From NCBI GenBank assembly GCA_900457075.1, contig UGYN01000002.1, forward strand, positions 124,001-188,000: a stretch of 64,000 nucleotides of DNA. The letters run 5' to 3'. Source of the DNA: Serratia quinivorans (GTDB taxonomy: Bacteria > Pseudomonadota > Gammaproteobacteria > Enterobacterales > Enterobacteriaceae). Shown here in pieces: positions 17,442 through 27,394 of the stretch (the stretch's first letter is position 1; each line of letters begins with the position of its first letter). Below the pieces are notes generated by a model. It searched no databases, was not told the DNA's origin, and saw only the letters and a list, made by a program, of their open reading frames with translations. A program made the translations under genes and the position numbers.

Positions 17442-18368
17442 GTGAACGTGGAATATTTTAGCGATAAAGAGAAAGGCTCTGTACCGAGAACGAACAATGA
17501 TGTCTCTATGACCGTCTGGACCGGGCTTGTCTCATACATCAATGTTCTGGTAGATAAGGGCTATTTTGGGAAGGATTTTCCAGAAGAATGCCCTGACGGA
17601 CAAGGGTGCATTGGTACAAATGAAGATACTTTCAAAGCTGTACTACAGGCAGAGATACCAAATATAGGATGGCCATTGGGAGTCGATCCTGAAGATGTAG
17701 ATCGGTATGGCTACAGGTCAAGAACACAAGTTACGTTCATACCAGACTATTTGGTCGTTATGGATTTACTTCAATTTTGCTATAAACACGTTGCCGCTCC
17801 TATAGAAAGCAATGATTACCACTCGTTCCACCGTCACACTCATATTCACGATTTTGATGTTGATACTGGCAGAAATGAATTTCTCGAAAAAGTTAACGTC
17901 ATTTTCTCCCGAAATGGTATGGCCTATGAGCTTCAAAAATCAGGAGAAATCATCCGGCTTCTTAGTCCTGAATTAGTCCAAATGATGTCCAGCGTGAATG
18001 TTCCTGCGGAAGTTGAACTAAAGAAAATACTTGCTCGCGCAAATGCTAAAATCGTAAATTTTGATGTTCAGGTTCGCTATGACGCAGTGAAAGAACTCTG
18101 GGACTTCTGGGAGCGACTGAAAAGTGTACACAACCCATCAAATAAGAAAATATCAGCTAAAAAATTACTTGATGATGCAGCTGCCACACCTGAATTTCGA
18201 AATATTTTGGAAGTTGAAGCTAAATATTTGACCGATATTGGTAACGAATATTTTATACGTCACGCCGAAATGAATCAGGTGAAAATTCAAGAGAGCGATC
18301 ATATTGAATATCTATATCATCGCATGTTTAGTTTAATTCATCTGCTCATGAAAACTTTCACCCATTAA
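17442..18368 (+). CDS. Putative abortive-infection (AbiJ/HEPN-like) cargo protein in Z/fun slot
   Basis: 308 residues from GTG 17442; GTG 17448 (MEYFSDKEKG) has better SD spacing behind GGGGG. The middle (NEFLEKVNVIFSRNGMAYEL, SGEIIRLLSPELVQ) looks like the accessory domain found before HEPN domains in AbiJ-type proteins. The C-terminus has ELWDFWERLKSVHNPSNKKI, LEVEAKYLTDIGNEYFIRHA and YLYHRMFSLIHLLMK, where R294-x5-H300 fits the Rx4-6H RNase motif. It sits between tail fibre and FI, exactly where P2 has Z/fun, a known variable slot. It is AT-rich compared with FI and is followed by its own terminator. Anti-phage function is inference; the domain call is by eye. Confidence 0.6.
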   Translation: MNVEYFSDKEKGSVPRTNNDVSMTVWTGLVSYINVLVDKGYFGKDFPEECPDGQGCIGTNEDTFKAVLQAEIPNIGWPLGVDPEDVDRYGYRSRTQVTFIPDYLVVMDLLQFCYKHVAAPIESNDYHSFHRHTHIHDFDVDTGRNEFLEKVNVIFSRNGMAYELQKSGEIIRLLSPELVQMMSSVNVPAEVELKKILARANAKIVNFDVQVRYDAVKELWDFWERLKSVHNPSNKKISAKKLLDDAAATPEFRNILEVEAKYLTDIGNEYFIRHAEMNQVKIQESDHIEYLYHRMFSLIHLLMKTFTH

Positions 18369-18497
18369 CTGGCCTGATTCCTATATTTAAGGAAAAAAGG
18401 TACTGACAGCGTCCGCTCCTAGCACGAAGCTGTCTGTCAGATTGGTTTTGGCTCTGTGCCATAGCTGTGTCAGGTCAAGTCTGAGCTAATACACATA

Positions 18498-18524
18498 AGC
18501 CCCGCACGGGGCTTTCATTTTTCG
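18498..18524 (+). terminator. Rho-independent terminator after the Z/fun-slot gene
   Basis: AGCCCCG (18498-18504) and CGGGGCT (18507-18513) form a tight hairpin followed by TTCATTTTTCG. It isolates the cargo gene from the FI late unit. Confidence 0.8.
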
Positions 18525-18578
18525 TTAAACGCAGTCATTGTTATGCATTCCCGCCACTTAAGCGCCCATCGCGCACCT

Positions 18579-18645
18579 TGTGCCATCTCTCACACAAAGC
18601 CCACCACATGCATTAACCACCTGCCGCAGACACCATAGGGGAACA
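18579..18645 (+). promoter_or_regulatory. Ogr/Delta operator and late promoter for FI-D
   Basis: TGT at 18579-18581, N12, ACA at 18594-18596, within the same CACCTTGTGCCAT context as upstream of O and V. ACCATA with CAT at 18634 lies 38 bases beyond, the same spacing as for O, and gives a predicted start near 18645, with the FI Shine-Dalgarno AGGAG just downstream. Confidence 0.78.
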
Positions 18646-18666
18646 CCGTTACAGGAGATCCACCTA

Positions 18667-19839
18667 ATGGCTCAAGACTACCACCACGGCGTGCGCGTGC
18701 AGGAAATCAACGAAGGCACCCGCACCATCACCACCGTCAGCACGGCTATTGTTGGGCTGGTCTGTACCGGTGATGACGCCGACGCGAAAACCTTCCCGTT
18801 AAACACGCCCGTATTGCTTACCGACGTATTGACCGCCAGCGGTAAAGCCGGCGAGTCAGGCACCCTGGCCCGTTCCCTGGACGCCATCGGCGACCAGACA
18901 AAACCGGTAACTGTCGTAGTACGTGTCGCTCAGGGTGAAACCGAAGCGGAAACCACCACCAACATCATCGGCGGCGTGACCACCGAAGGCAAAAAAACCG
19001 GCATGAAGGCCCTGTTGGCCGCGCAAAGCCAGCTTGGCGTAAAACCCCGCATTCTGGGTGTGCCTGGTCATGATAATGAGGCTGTAGCCTCCGAGTTACT
19101 GGCTATCGCGCAAAGTCTGCGCGGCTTCGCGTACCTGAGCGTCTATGGCTGTAAAACCGTGGCCGAAGCCATCAATTACCGTAAAAATTTCAGCCAGCGT
19201 GAAGCTATGTTGATCTGGCCAGACTTCCTGAGCTGGGACAGCGTGACCAACGCATCGGCAACCGCCTACGCAACGGCCCGTGCATTAGGCCTGCGCGCCA
19301 AGATTGATGAACAAACCGGCTGGCACAAAACCCTGTCAAACGTCGGCGTCAACGGCGTGACCGGCATCAGCGCTGACGTGTATTGGGATTTGCAGGATAC
19401 GGCCACCGACGCCAATCTGCTGAACCAAAACGACGTCACCACGTTGATCCGCAAAGATGGATTCCGTTTCTGGGGTTCCCGCACCTGCTCTGATGATCCG
19501 CTGTTCCAGTTTGAGAACTACACCCGCACCGCGCAGGTGTTGGCTGACACCATGGCCGAAGCGCAAATGTGGGCCGTTGATCAGCCTATGCACCCTTCCC
19601 TGGCCAAAGACATTATCGAAGGCATCAAGGCCAAATTCCGTGAGCTGAAATCCGGCGGCTACATTATCGACGGCGATTGCTGGATGGATGATGCGGCCAA
19701 CGATAAAGACACGTTGAAGGCGGGCAAGCTTATCCTGGACTACAACTACACGCCCGTGCCGCCGCTGGAAAATCTGCTGCTGCGCCAGCGTATCACCGAC
19801 CAGTATCTGATGAATTTCACTCAGAACGTGAACAGCTAA
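18667..19839 (+). CDS. FI: Tail sheath protein gpFI
   Basis: 390 residues (P2: 396). Contractile sheath subunit. Start at [20 protein letters not shown], with AGGAG eleven bases upstream; an in-frame start at 18580 would lie in the promoter. Conserved parts: [67 protein letters not shown] and the C-terminal handshake strand [20 protein letters not shown]. Confidence 0.95.
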   Translation: MAQDYHHGVRVQEINEGTRTITTVSTAIVGLVCTGDDADAKTFPLNTPVLLTDVLTASGKAGESGTLARSLDAIGDQTKPVTVVVRVAQGETEAETTTNIIGGVTTEGKKTGMKALLAAQSQLGVKPRILGVPGHDNEAVASELLAIAQSLRGFAYLSVYGCKTVAEAINYRKNFSQREAMLIWPDFLSWDSVTNASATAYATARALGLRAKIDEQTGWHKTLSNVGVNGVTGISADVYWDLQDTATDANLLNQNDVTTLIRKDGFRFWGSRTCSDDPLFQFENYTRTAQVLADTMAEAQMWAVDQPMHPSLAKDIIEGIKAKFRELKSGGYIIDGDCWMDDAANDKDTLKAGKLILDYNYTPVPPLENLLLRQRITDQYLMNFTQNVNS

Positions 19840-19849
19840 GGGGGACGCG

Positions 19850-20365
19850 ATGGCCTTACCACGCAAACTGAAATTCCTGAACTTATTCAACGACGCCAAC
19901 AACTATCAGGGCGTCGTTGAAGAAATCACCCTGCCGAAACTGACGCGAAAGCTTGAACAGTATCGCGGCGGCGGCATGAACGGCAGTGCCGGCGTTGATC
20001 TGGGGATCGATGATGGCGCGCTGGACGCAGAAATCACCCTCGGCGGCATTGAGGCTCAGCTTTATAAGCAGTGGGGGATCGCCAAGGTTGATGGCGTACT
20101 GCTCCGTTTTGTTGGCTCTTTCCAGCGCGATGACACCGGCGAAATTGTCGCCGTGGAAGTGGTCATGCGCGGTCGTTTTTCTGAGTTTGATTTTGGCAAC
20201 TACAAGCAGGGTGACAACACGCAAACCAAACTCAGCGCCAAAAATACCTATTACAAGCTGACGATGGACGGCGCTGTCCTGCTTGAAATCGACGTGGTGA
20301 ACATGATCGAAATCGTGGATGGCGTCGACCGCCTGGCAGAACACCGCCGCGCTATCGGCCTGTAA
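19850..20365 (+). CDS. FII: Tail tube protein gpFII
   Basis: 171 residues (P2: 172). Forms the inner tube inside the FI sheath. Typical stretches MALPRKLKFLNLFNDANNYQ, GMNGSAGVDLGIDDGALDAE, GRFSEFDFGNYKQGDNTQTK and EIDVVNMIEIVDGVDRLAEH. GGGGG precedes the ATG; ten bases after FI. Confidence 0.95.
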   Translation: MALPRKLKFLNLFNDANNYQGVVEEITLPKLTRKLEQYRGGGMNGSAGVDLGIDDGALDAEITLGGIEAQLYKQWGIAKVDGVLLRFVGSFQRDDTGEIVAVEVVMRGRFSEFDFGNYKQGDNTQTKLSAKNTYYKLTMDGAVLLEIDVVNMIEIVDGVDRLAEHRRAIGL

Positions 20366-20442
20366 CTGCCCTACTCACTTGCACAGGTGTTTCCGTGGCC
20401 CCGGTCTGGGGCCGGTAAACCAAACGAAATGAAGGTTAAACA

Positions 20443-20796
20443 ATGAAAAACGATAAAACTGTAAACACTGAAATTGATAATGGCCAGGGCAATGCCGTTA
20501 CCGAATTGTCGAACAAACCAGTGATTCTGGACGTTCCTGTCCTGCGCGGCACCACGCAGATCACCGAAGTGACCGTGAACAAACCAAACGCCGGTGCGTT
20601 GCGTGGTACCCGTTTGCAGGAGCTGATTGAAACTGACGTCAATTCACTGATCACCGTGTTACCGCGTATCACCTCCCCGGCCCTGACGGCTAACGAAGTC
20701 GCCAACCTGGATCCGGCAGACCTGTATCAGTTGTCCCAAGCGTTGGCACTTTTTTTCTTACCGAGTTCGGTCAGATCCGATTTCCTAAACAGCTAA
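20443..20796 (+). CDS. E: Tail assembly protein gpE (0-frame product)
   Basis: 117 residues: MKNDKTVNTEIDNGQG, VLDV-type strand LDVPVLRGTTQITEVTVNKP, then the conserved RLQELIETDVNSLITVLPRI and LTANEVANLDPADLYQLS. Together with the frameshifted E+E' product it is thought to chaperone the tape measure protein, as lambda gpG/gpGT do. The C-terminus after the T-run (FLPSSVRSDFLNS) is the short form. Confidence 0.88.
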   Translation: MKNDKTVNTEIDNGQGNAVTELSNKPVILDVPVLRGTTQITEVTVNKPNAGALRGTRLQELIETDVNSLITVLPRITSPALTANEVANLDPADLYQLSQALALFFLPSSVRSDFLNS

Positions 20797-20930
20797 CCGT
20801 CGAAGACCTGACGGCGGACATTGCCGCCGTTTTCCACTGGCCGCCAACCGTTACCGACCTGATGCCGCTGGCCGAGCTGTTGGAATGGCGGCACAGAGCC
20901 ATTATCCGCAGTGGGGCAAGTGATGAGTGA
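20443..20930 (+). CDS. E': E+E' -1 frameshift fusion product
   Basis: The 0-frame passes a seven-T run at 20750-20756. Slipping back one base there continues as FLTEFGQIRFPKQLTVEDLT, then HWPPTVTDLMPLAELLEWRH and ends ATIR-like IIRSGASDE at TGA 20928-20930. P2 makes E+E' by the same -1 shift at a T-run, so this is programmed recoding, not an error. The E' part has no start of its own. It overlaps the T start by eight bases, which couples translation. Confidence 0.85.
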
Positions 20931-23843
20931 CAAAAACCTCCGATTGCAGGTTTTATTGAGTGCGGTCGATAAAATCACCCGCCCGTTTAAATCCATGCAG
21001 GCCAGCAATAAAGCGCTGGCCGCGTCGGTTAAAGCCACAAAAGACCAGTTAAAACAGCTTGATACTCAAGCCGGGAAAATTGGCGGTTTCCGCAAGACAA
21101 AAAACCAGGTTGCCGCCGCCGCGCAGGCGCTGAACACGGCCCGCGATAAAGCGCGCGATCTGGCCATTGCATTGAAATCCACTGACGGCCCGACCGCCAA
21201 GCAGGCCCGCCAATTTCAGAAAGCCAGGGAAGAAGCAGTCAGGCTTCAACAGAAATTCGCGGATTTACGGCTTTCACTGCAAAACCAGCGTACCGCCCTG
21301 CAAAACAGCGGCGTGGCAACACATCGATTGGGTGAGGCTCAGCGTTCTCTGCGGTCAAACATCACCGGGGTGACGGGTGCATTAGCCGCGCAGCAGAAAC
21401 GATTAGACCAGCAGGCCCAACAACAAAAGCGGCTGAATGCCGCGCGCCATCAGTTTGATGAAAGCAATCAGCGCAAAGTGATGGCCGCCGGGGTGGGCTA
21501 TACGTCAATGGCCACCGGGCGCGCCATGGGCCGTGGACTGGTTGACGCCCTGCATGTGGGCTATGACTTCGATGCGATGATGAGTAAAACCCAGGCAGTG
21601 ACGCGCATCCCAACCAAAGCCGACCCGCAAATGCAGTCATTGCGGCACCAGGCGAGAACCTTGCCGCTATCGTCAAAATTCACCGATCTCCAGGTGGCCG
21701 AGGGGCAATATTTCCTTGGCAGAACCGGCTATTCACCCCAGCAAGTTTTAAAAGCGATGCCAGGCATGTTAAATCTGGCCGCTGCCGGTGACATTGACCT
21801 TGGCACCACCGCAGATATTGCGTCAAACATCCAAACCGCCATGGGGATCCCTGCGGAAAAAATGGACAGGGTGGCCGACGTACTCACCGCCCTGTTTACC
21901 CGTAACAACGTTGATATTCCCATGCTGGGCGAATCACTGAAATATTCCGCCGGTGTGGGGCGTGAGTACGGGCAAAGCCTGGAAACCGTATCCGCTGCCA
22001 CGGCGATCATGGGTAATGCTGGCATTCAGGGGAGCCAGGCAGGTACAGCGATGCGTGCCATTCTAAGCCGTATCGGTAACAGCCCCACGGTTAAAAAGCT
22101 GGGCGTAACAACCAAAGATAAAGACGGCAACATGCGTGATTTGGTCGATATTCTAAAAGATATCGACAAAAAAACGTCAAAAATGGGGAACGTCGATCGC
22201 GGCAAGATTTTTAAAGACATTGCTGGCATGTACGCGGTCACCGGATTTGGTGAGCTGATGCGGGCAGTGTCAGACGGCAAGCTGCAACAGATGCGCGGCG
22301 CGCCGGGTGAGTACGACGGGGAAGCCCGGCGGGTTTCCAATACCATGCTGGATAACATGAAAGGCGACATGACGATGTTACATGCCGCTCTGGAAAATAT
22401 CAGCGTTGAATTATTTGAAAAAAATGACGCCTGGCTGCGCAAAACAGCAAAAGGCATCAGCAACTTTTTACATGGCGTTGCTGAGTTCCTGAAAGCACAT
22501 CCAAAAATCAGCGCCGCCCTCGTTAAGCTTGGCGCAGCGGCCGCCATTTCAACCACCGTTTTCGGTACGTTGGCCATCGCCGTTGTCGGTCTGTTGGGGC
22601 CGTTCGCCCTACTCCGATTCAGCACACGCATGTTGGGGATCCGCCTGCTGCCCAACCTGTCACTCAGCATGCTGAAATTTGCCAGCACCACCCCGATCAC
22701 CACAAAACAGGTTGGTAGTTTCAGCCGTTCACTGCTGGAAGCGGGAAAGAATGCACTGACCTTTTCTAAACAGCACCTTGGCAGCGCTGGGCGCGCCGTC
22801 GCGTCTTTCGCATCATCACCGCTACAAACTGCAACCAAAGGGATTAAGGGAATTGGTCGTGTGTTTACCTGGCTGGCAACATCCCCGTTACGCTTCCTGC
22901 GTTTTGCCCTGGGCGGTCTGGGGAGCATGTTCGGTATTTTGGTTAGCCCACTTGGGTTAATTGCTGCTGCCGTCGTCGGCGCGGGCCTGTTGATTTATAA
23001 ATATTGGAAACCCATCAAAGCATTCCTGGGCGGCGTGGTTGACGGTTTCAAAGCGGCGGCGGCCCCCATCAAAGACGCCTTTGCGCCGCTGATGCCGGTA
23101 TTCACCTGGATTGGCGACAAGATTAAGGCCCTGTGGGGCTGGTTTACCGACCTGCTAACGCCGGTAAAGTCGACCAAAAAAGAGTTGGATAGCGCGGCAT
23201 CAGCGGGGAAAAAGTTCGGCGAGTTTCTGGCATCAGGTATTGAATTAGCACTTACCCCGCTGAAACTTCTCACAGATTCAATTAAGTGGGTTTTAGACAA
23301 GCTGGATGAAGTTAAAACCAAATCGGATAAAACCCGTCTATTAGCACAGACAAACCCAGGTGTTGCCGATGCTGCCGCCGGGCCGGTGTGGTCATGACGC
23401 CAGGCCCACAAGGTAATTCTGCTGATGCCATACGGCGTCGTTACACCGGTGAACATGACAGCGGCGGCAGGATCCCTTTAGGGAAATTTGGCGTTGTCGG
23501 CGAACACGGCCCGGAAATCGTCAACGGGCCAGCCAATGTCACCAGCCGCAAGAATACCGCCGCTATGGCAGCAGTTGCCGCCCTGTTTATGGGTGGAACT
23601 GCTACCGCTGCGGACGCCCCCTTGCATCCCTACAGCCTGCCGGGGAGCCAGTACCAACGCGGGGCCACTTCATCGCATCACCAGGGCGGTGATACCTACA
23701 TCGACATTCACGCCCCTATTCAGATTATCGCTCAGGCCCACCACACCCCGCAGGACATTGCGCGGGAAGTCGCACGGCAACTGGATGCACGGGAACGGCA
23801 GGCTAGATCCAGAGCGAACAGCAGTTTTAACGATATCGAGTGA
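20923..23843 (+). pseudogene. T: Tail tape measure protein gpT, frameshifted near the C-terminus
   Basis: MSDKNLRLQVLLSAVDKITR begins a long frame ending GPVWS at 23395-23397, about 824 codons. The adjacent frame from about 23388 continues GRIPLGKFGVVGEHGPEIVN, a region that normally closes gpT, to 23843. One missing base near 23386-23390 explains the break; total would be about 970 residues (P2: 815). Parts: N-terminal coiled coils, the TMP core (PTKADPQMQSLRHQARTLPL, YGQSLETVSAATAIMGNAGI), two hydrophobic segments (LGAAAAISTTVFGTLAIAVV and GLIAAAVVGAGLLIYKYW) and an amphipathic tail. Sets tail length and enters the membrane during DNA injection. Confidence 0.88.
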
Positions 23844-23854
23844 GGACGATCATT

Positions 23855-24319
23855 ATGATGATGGCATTAGGCATGTTCGTATTCATGCTGCAAACCGCTC
23901 CATACCAGGAGTTTCAGCACCAGATGGCCTGGCGGCATCCGACCAATAGCCGCGTCGGGCTTCGCCCACAAAGCCAGTTTTTGGGGCCGGATGATGAAAC
24001 CATCACACTGAGCGGCGTTTTGCTGCCGGCATTAACCGGGGGCCGGGTTTCCCTGATGGCTATCCAGTTAATGGCGGAAACCGGCAAGGCCTGGTCATTG
24101 ATTGAGGGGAGCGGCGCAATACATGGCATGTTCGTGATCGAAAGCCTGAGCCGCACCAAAACTGTATTCTTTGCGGATGGCTCAGCACGCCGTATTGAGT
24201 TCACGATCACGCTCAAGCGCACGGATGAAGGGCTAAAAGACATGTTTGGCGATTTGTCTCAGCAATTTGAAGACCTGGCCGAGCAGGTTTCCGATACCGT
24301 CGGCGGGTTCCTGTCATGA
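23855..24319 (+). CDS. U: Tail assembly protein gpU
   Basis: 154 residues (P2: 159). The start at MMMALGMFVFMLQTAPYQEF aligns with P2 gpU; an ATG-less extension to 23840 is unlikely. LGPDDETITLSGVLLPALTG and KAWSLIEGSGAIHGMFVIES are conserved. It forms the baseplate hub/tail tip region with gpD. Overlaps D (ATGA). Confidence 0.93.
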   Translation: MMMALGMFVFMLQTAPYQEFQHQMAWRHPTNSRVGLRPQSQFLGPDDETITLSGVLLPALTGGRVSLMAIQLMAETGKAWSLIEGSGAIHGMFVIESLSRTKTVFFADGSARRIEFTITLKRTDEGLKDMFGDLSQQFEDLAEQVSDTVGGFLS

Positions 24320-25407
24320 GCCTGATCGATACGTTAGACAAACTCGGCGGCGACAATACCCCGGCGTACTCGCTTAGCATTGAAGGCGTTGATATCACCG
24401 GGAAGGTGAAAGAAAAATTAATCAACCTGACGCTAACGGATAACCGGGGCTTTGAGGCTGACCAGATCAATATTGAGCTTGACGATAACGAAGGCAATTT
24501 GAAACTGCCCCGCCGTGGCGTCAGCCTGGCTGTTGCACTCGGCTGGAAAGATACCGGGGTGATCGATAAAGGGACGTTTGTCGTTGATGAAATCGGCCAT
24601 GCCGGCGCACCTGACGTATTGACCATAACAGCCCGTAGTGCCGATTTTCGGCAAACATTGAACGTGCAGCGCGATGCCTCTTATCATAAAAAAACCATAG
24701 GGGACATTGTCCGAACCATTGCCGATCGCAATAAGCTGGCGGCGGTCATCAATAAGAATGTGGCAGACATTCAGATCGGGCATATCGACCAAACTACCGA
24801 GTCAGACGGGAGTTTTATCACCCGGCTGGCAAAAGAGAATGGCGCTGTGGCCGCAATAAAAAACGGCAATCTGCTGTTTTTTAAACAGGGTCAAAATATG
24901 ACCGCCGGGGGAAAACCGATCCCGGCAATCCTCATTAACCGCCAGTCAGGTGATAGCCATCAATTCACGCTAACCGATCGCGGGGCCTATACCGGCGTTG
25001 TGGCCAACTGGCTGAATACCCGCACTGCGAAAAGCGAACAGGTGAAGGTTAAACGCCGTCGGGTAAAGAAACCTGTAGTTGTCGATGAGAAACAGGGGGA
25101 ATACCTGATCGGCAGCGATGAGAATGTATTGGTACTGCGCCATACCTACGCATCAAAATACAATGCACAACGCGCGGCCAAGGCAAATTGGGAACGTATA
25201 CAGCGTGGTGTTGCAACCTTCTCTATTCAGCTTGCGCGTGGACGTGCAGACATTTACCCGGAAGCACCGGTCACTGTTTCAGGTTTCAAAAAAGAGATTG
25301 ATGAGGCCAATTGGACGTTAGTTAAGGTTACTCATGCGCTGAACAACAACGGCTTTACTACCGCCCTCGATTTGGAGGTCAAGATTGATGATCTGGAAAT
25401 GGAGTGA
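24316..25407 (+). CDS. D: Baseplate hub protein gpD
   Basis: 363 residues (P2: 387). Historically 'late control D', now known as the hub (gp27-like) that joins tube and spike. Conserved ITGKVKEKLINLTLTDNRGF, LDDNEGNLKLPRRGVSLAVA, TITARSADFRQTLNVQRDAS, KRRRVKKPVVVDEKQGEYLI and HALNNNGFTTALDLEVKIDD. Last structural gene before ogr. Confidence 0.94.
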   Translation: MSLIDTLDKLGGDNTPAYSLSIEGVDITGKVKEKLINLTLTDNRGFEADQINIELDDNEGNLKLPRRGVSLAVALGWKDTGVIDKGTFVVDEIGHAGAPDVLTITARSADFRQTLNVQRDASYHKKTIGDIVRTIADRNKLAAVINKNVADIQIGHIDQTTESDGSFITRLAKENGAVAAIKNGNLLFFKQGQNMTAGGKPIPAILINRQSGDSHQFTLTDRGAYTGVVANWLNTRTAKSEQVKVKRRRVKKPVVVDEKQGEYLIGSDENVLVLRHTYASKYNAQRAAKANWERIQRGVATFSIQLARGRADIYPEAPVTVSGFKKEIDEANWTLVKVTHALNNNGFTTALDLEVKIDDLEME

Positions 25408-25480
25408 TGCAAAACAGCAATAATTGTGCATAATTATTAGCAATACTGACCATAGTCAGGGCATCTCGGAGAACCCCGCC

Positions 25481-25702
25481 ATGATGCATTGCCCGCTGTG
25501 CGGCCAAGCCGCACACACTCGCTCATCAAGCTATATCACCACAACCACCAAAGAACGTTATAACCAATGCACCAATATCAATTGCGGTTGCACGTTCGTG
25601 AGCCATGAAACCTTTACCCGTACCATTTCCCAACCGCAAACCGTGGATCCCGTCCAGCCTCACCCCAAAAGCAACGGACAAACCTCATTAATCTTTGGCT
25701 AA
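25481..25702 (+). CDS. ogr: Late transcription activator Ogr (zinc finger)
   Basis: 73 residues from MMHCPLCGQAAHTRSS. Zinc is bound by the CPLC and CTNINC cysteines (C-x2-C ... C-x5-C). The RSSSYITTTTKERYNQCTN stretch is the family signature, and Q-rich end. Ogr binds the TGT-N12-ACA operators found before P/O, V and FI and contacts the RNA polymerase alpha subunit. It is the last gene before attP in P2, so the prophage end is near. Confidence 0.93.
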   Translation: MMHCPLCGQAAHTRSSSYITTTTKERYNQCTNINCGCTFVSHETFTRTISQPQTVDPVQPHPKSNGQTSLIFG

Positions 25703-25804
25703 TTAAGCTGCCCGCAGAAGTGGGCGGTTGCACAGCCTCGCTTACCCCGCGGTCTAAATGTGGACACTAAAAATAAAAAATACTTATAATTCAATTAAAA
25801 AAAC
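25703..25804. other. Prophage right end (attR region)
   Basis: The attR junction must lie between ogr and the ptsG terminator. A small hairpin (GCCCGC-AGAA-GTGGGC at about 25709-25724) follows ogr. From about 25760 the sequence turns strongly AT-rich. The core cannot be fixed because attL is outside the window. No tRNA or other gene is interrupted on this side. Confidence 0.5.
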
Positions 25805-25831
25805 AATAAAAAAGGGAGGCTTTCGCCTCCC
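25805..25831 (-). terminator. ptsG terminator
   Basis: GGGAGGC (25814-25820) pairs with GCCTCCC (25825-25831) around TTTC; read on the minus strand it is followed by a T-rich tract, directly behind the ptsG stop. Confidence 0.88.
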
Positions 25832-25851
25832 TCAAAACTCCCCTGCCTGAA

Positions 25852-27285
25852 TTAATGATTACGGATGTATTCGTCCATATCCGTTTTCAGGTTGTCAGAT
25901 TTGGTACCAAAGATAGCCTGAACGCCAGAGCCTGCGACAACGACGCCGGCAGCACCCAGTTTTTTCAGGCCAGCCTGGTCAACCTTGCTCACGTCCGCCA
26001 CGCTAACGCGCAGACGGGTGATGCAGGCATCCAGGTTGGTGATGTTGTCTTTACCGCCAAAGGCCTGTACCAGCGCCGCAGACATTTCAGAACCGCCCTG
26101 AGTAACCTGCTCAGAGGCCGTGTCTTCACGCCCTGGGGTTTTCAGATCCAGCTTGGCAATCAGCACGCGGAAGATGGTGTAGTACACCAGACCGTAGATG
26201 ATACCGACGATTGGGAACAGCCAGATTTTGCTGCTGTTGCCGCTCAGGACGATAAAGTCGATCAGACCGTGTGAGAAGCTGGTGCCGTCACGCATCCCCA
26301 ACAGGATACAGATCGGGAACGCCAGACCAGCCAGAATGGCATGGATTGCGTACAGGATCGGCGCAACGAACATGAAGGAAAACTCGATCGGTTCGGTGAT
26401 ACCGGTCAGGAACGAAGTCAGCGCAGCGGAGATCATGATACCGCCGACTTTAGCGCGGTTTTCCGGCTTGGCTGAGTGCCAGATGGCAATCGCAGCAGCA
26501 GGCAGACCGTACATTTTGAACAGGAAGCCACCGGACAGTTTACCCGCAGTTGGGTCACCCGCCATATAACGTGGAATATCGCCGTGGAACACCTGACCTG
26601 CTGCGTTGGTGTATTCACCAATCTGCATTTGGAACGGCACGTTCCAAATATGGTGCAGACCGAACGGCACCAGCGCACGTTCAACCACGCCATAGATACC
26701 AAACGCCACTACCGGGTTCTGATAAGCAGCCCACTGGGAGAAGGTCTGGATAGCCGTACCGATTGGAGGCCAGATAAAGGAAAGCACTACGCCCAGAACG
26801 ATTGCCGCCAGGCCGGAGATAATTGGCACAAAGCGCTTACCGGCAAAGAAGCCCAGATATTCCGGCAACTGAATGCGGAAGAAACGGTTAAACATATAGG
26901 CAGCGATGGAGCCGGAGATAATCCCCCCGAGCACACCGGTATCCGCCAGGTGTTTGGCCGCAATTTCTTCAGCCGGCAGGTGCAGCACCAGCGGTGCAAC
27001 CACCGCCATGGTTTTCACCATGATGCCGTAAGCCACTACCGCAGCTAACGCGGAGACACCGTCGTTATTGGTGAAGCCCAGGGCAACACCGATGGCAAAA
27101 ATCAGCGGCATGTTGGCGAAAACGGAACCGCCGGCTTCCGCCATCACGTGTGAGACTACCGCGGGTAGCCAGCTAAAGTTGGCGGAACCGACGCCCAGCA
27201 GGATACCTGCGATAGGCAATACGGATACCGGCAGCATTAGCGACTTACCTACTTTTTGCAGGTTTGCAAATGCGTTCTTGAACAT
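25852..27285 (-). CDS. ptsG: Glucose-specific PTS EIICB component
   Basis: 477 residues from [20 protein letters not shown], exactly the E. coli length; a longer in-frame start at 27345 would lie in the regulatory leader. EIIC spans about 1-390 with the substrate motif [10 protein letters not shown] and [12 protein letters not shown] at the C-terminus has the phosphorylated cysteine in [13 protein letters not shown] (C421). It takes up and phosphorylates glucose using EIIA-Glc-P. The region before the ATG retains an Mlc-type operator and the SgrS pairing site. The prophage is inserted behind its 3' end. Confidence 0.97.
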   Translation of the reverse strand: MFKNAFANLQKVGKSLMLPVSVLPIAGILLGVGSANFSWLPAVVSHVMAEAGGSVFANMPLIFAIGVALGFTNNDGVSALAAVVAYGIMVKTMAVVAPLVLHLPAEEIAAKHLADTGVLGGIISGSIAAYMFNRFFRIQLPEYLGFFAGKRFVPIISGLAAIVLGVVLSFIWPPIGTAIQTFSQWAAYQNPVVAFGIYGVVERALVPFGLHHIWNVPFQMQIGEYTNAAGQVFHGDIPRYMAGDPTAGKLSGGFLFKMYGLPAAAIAIWHSAKPENRAKVGGIMISAALTSFLTGITEPIEFSFMFVAPILYAIHAILAGLAFPICILLGMRDGTSFSHGLIDFIVLSGNSSKIWLFPIVGIIYGLVYYTIFRVLIAKLDLKTPGREDTASEQVTQGGSEMSAALVQAFGGKDNITNLDACITRLRVSVADVSKVDQAGLKKLGAAGVVVAGSGVQAIFGTKSDNLKTDMDEYIRNH

Positions 27286-27320
27286 AGTTGAGTGTGCTCC
27301 TGAGTAATAGTGCTTTGCTA
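27286..27320 (-). promoter_or_regulatory. ptsG ribosome binding site and SgrS pairing region
   Basis: On the minus strand the leader reads AAAGCACTATTACTCAGGAG then CACACTCAACT before the ATG. It is nearly identical to the E. coli ptsG segment that base-pairs with the sugar-phosphate stress sRNA SgrS, which covers the AGGAG. A conserved sRNA target is therefore likely; the sgrS gene itself is not in the window. Confidence 0.6.
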
Positions 27321-27394
27321 CTTTTCGCGATTCTTCGCGTTGCAAGGGGGGGAGAAAAACCCCTGCAATTCAGGGTGTCTGAGCACCCCTTGAA

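Larger units (their letters stand above)
1..25703. mobile_element. P2-like prophage, right-hand part
   Basis: The structural genes run in P2 order (Q, P, O, N, M, L, X, Y, K, lysB, lysC, R, S, V, W, J, I, tail fibre, FI, FII, E, E', T, U, D, ogr), with Q-P reversed as in P2. Three TGT-N12-ACA operators of the Ogr/Delta type precede the late units. The integrase, C repressor, cox and replication genes are not seen and should lie to the left of the window, because in a P2 prophage int and ogr sit at opposite ends. Cargo sits at 1-2450 and 17442-18368. N, J and T are frameshifted as read, so on this sequence the phage would not be viable. The right boundary falls somewhere between ogr (ends 25702) and the ptsG terminator; no core repeat can be defined without the left end. 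Confidence 0.93.

Noticed and set aside
22026..22928. 300-codon minus-strand frame inside T
   Set aside because: Shadow of the tape measure gene; no family resemblance and no ribosome site.
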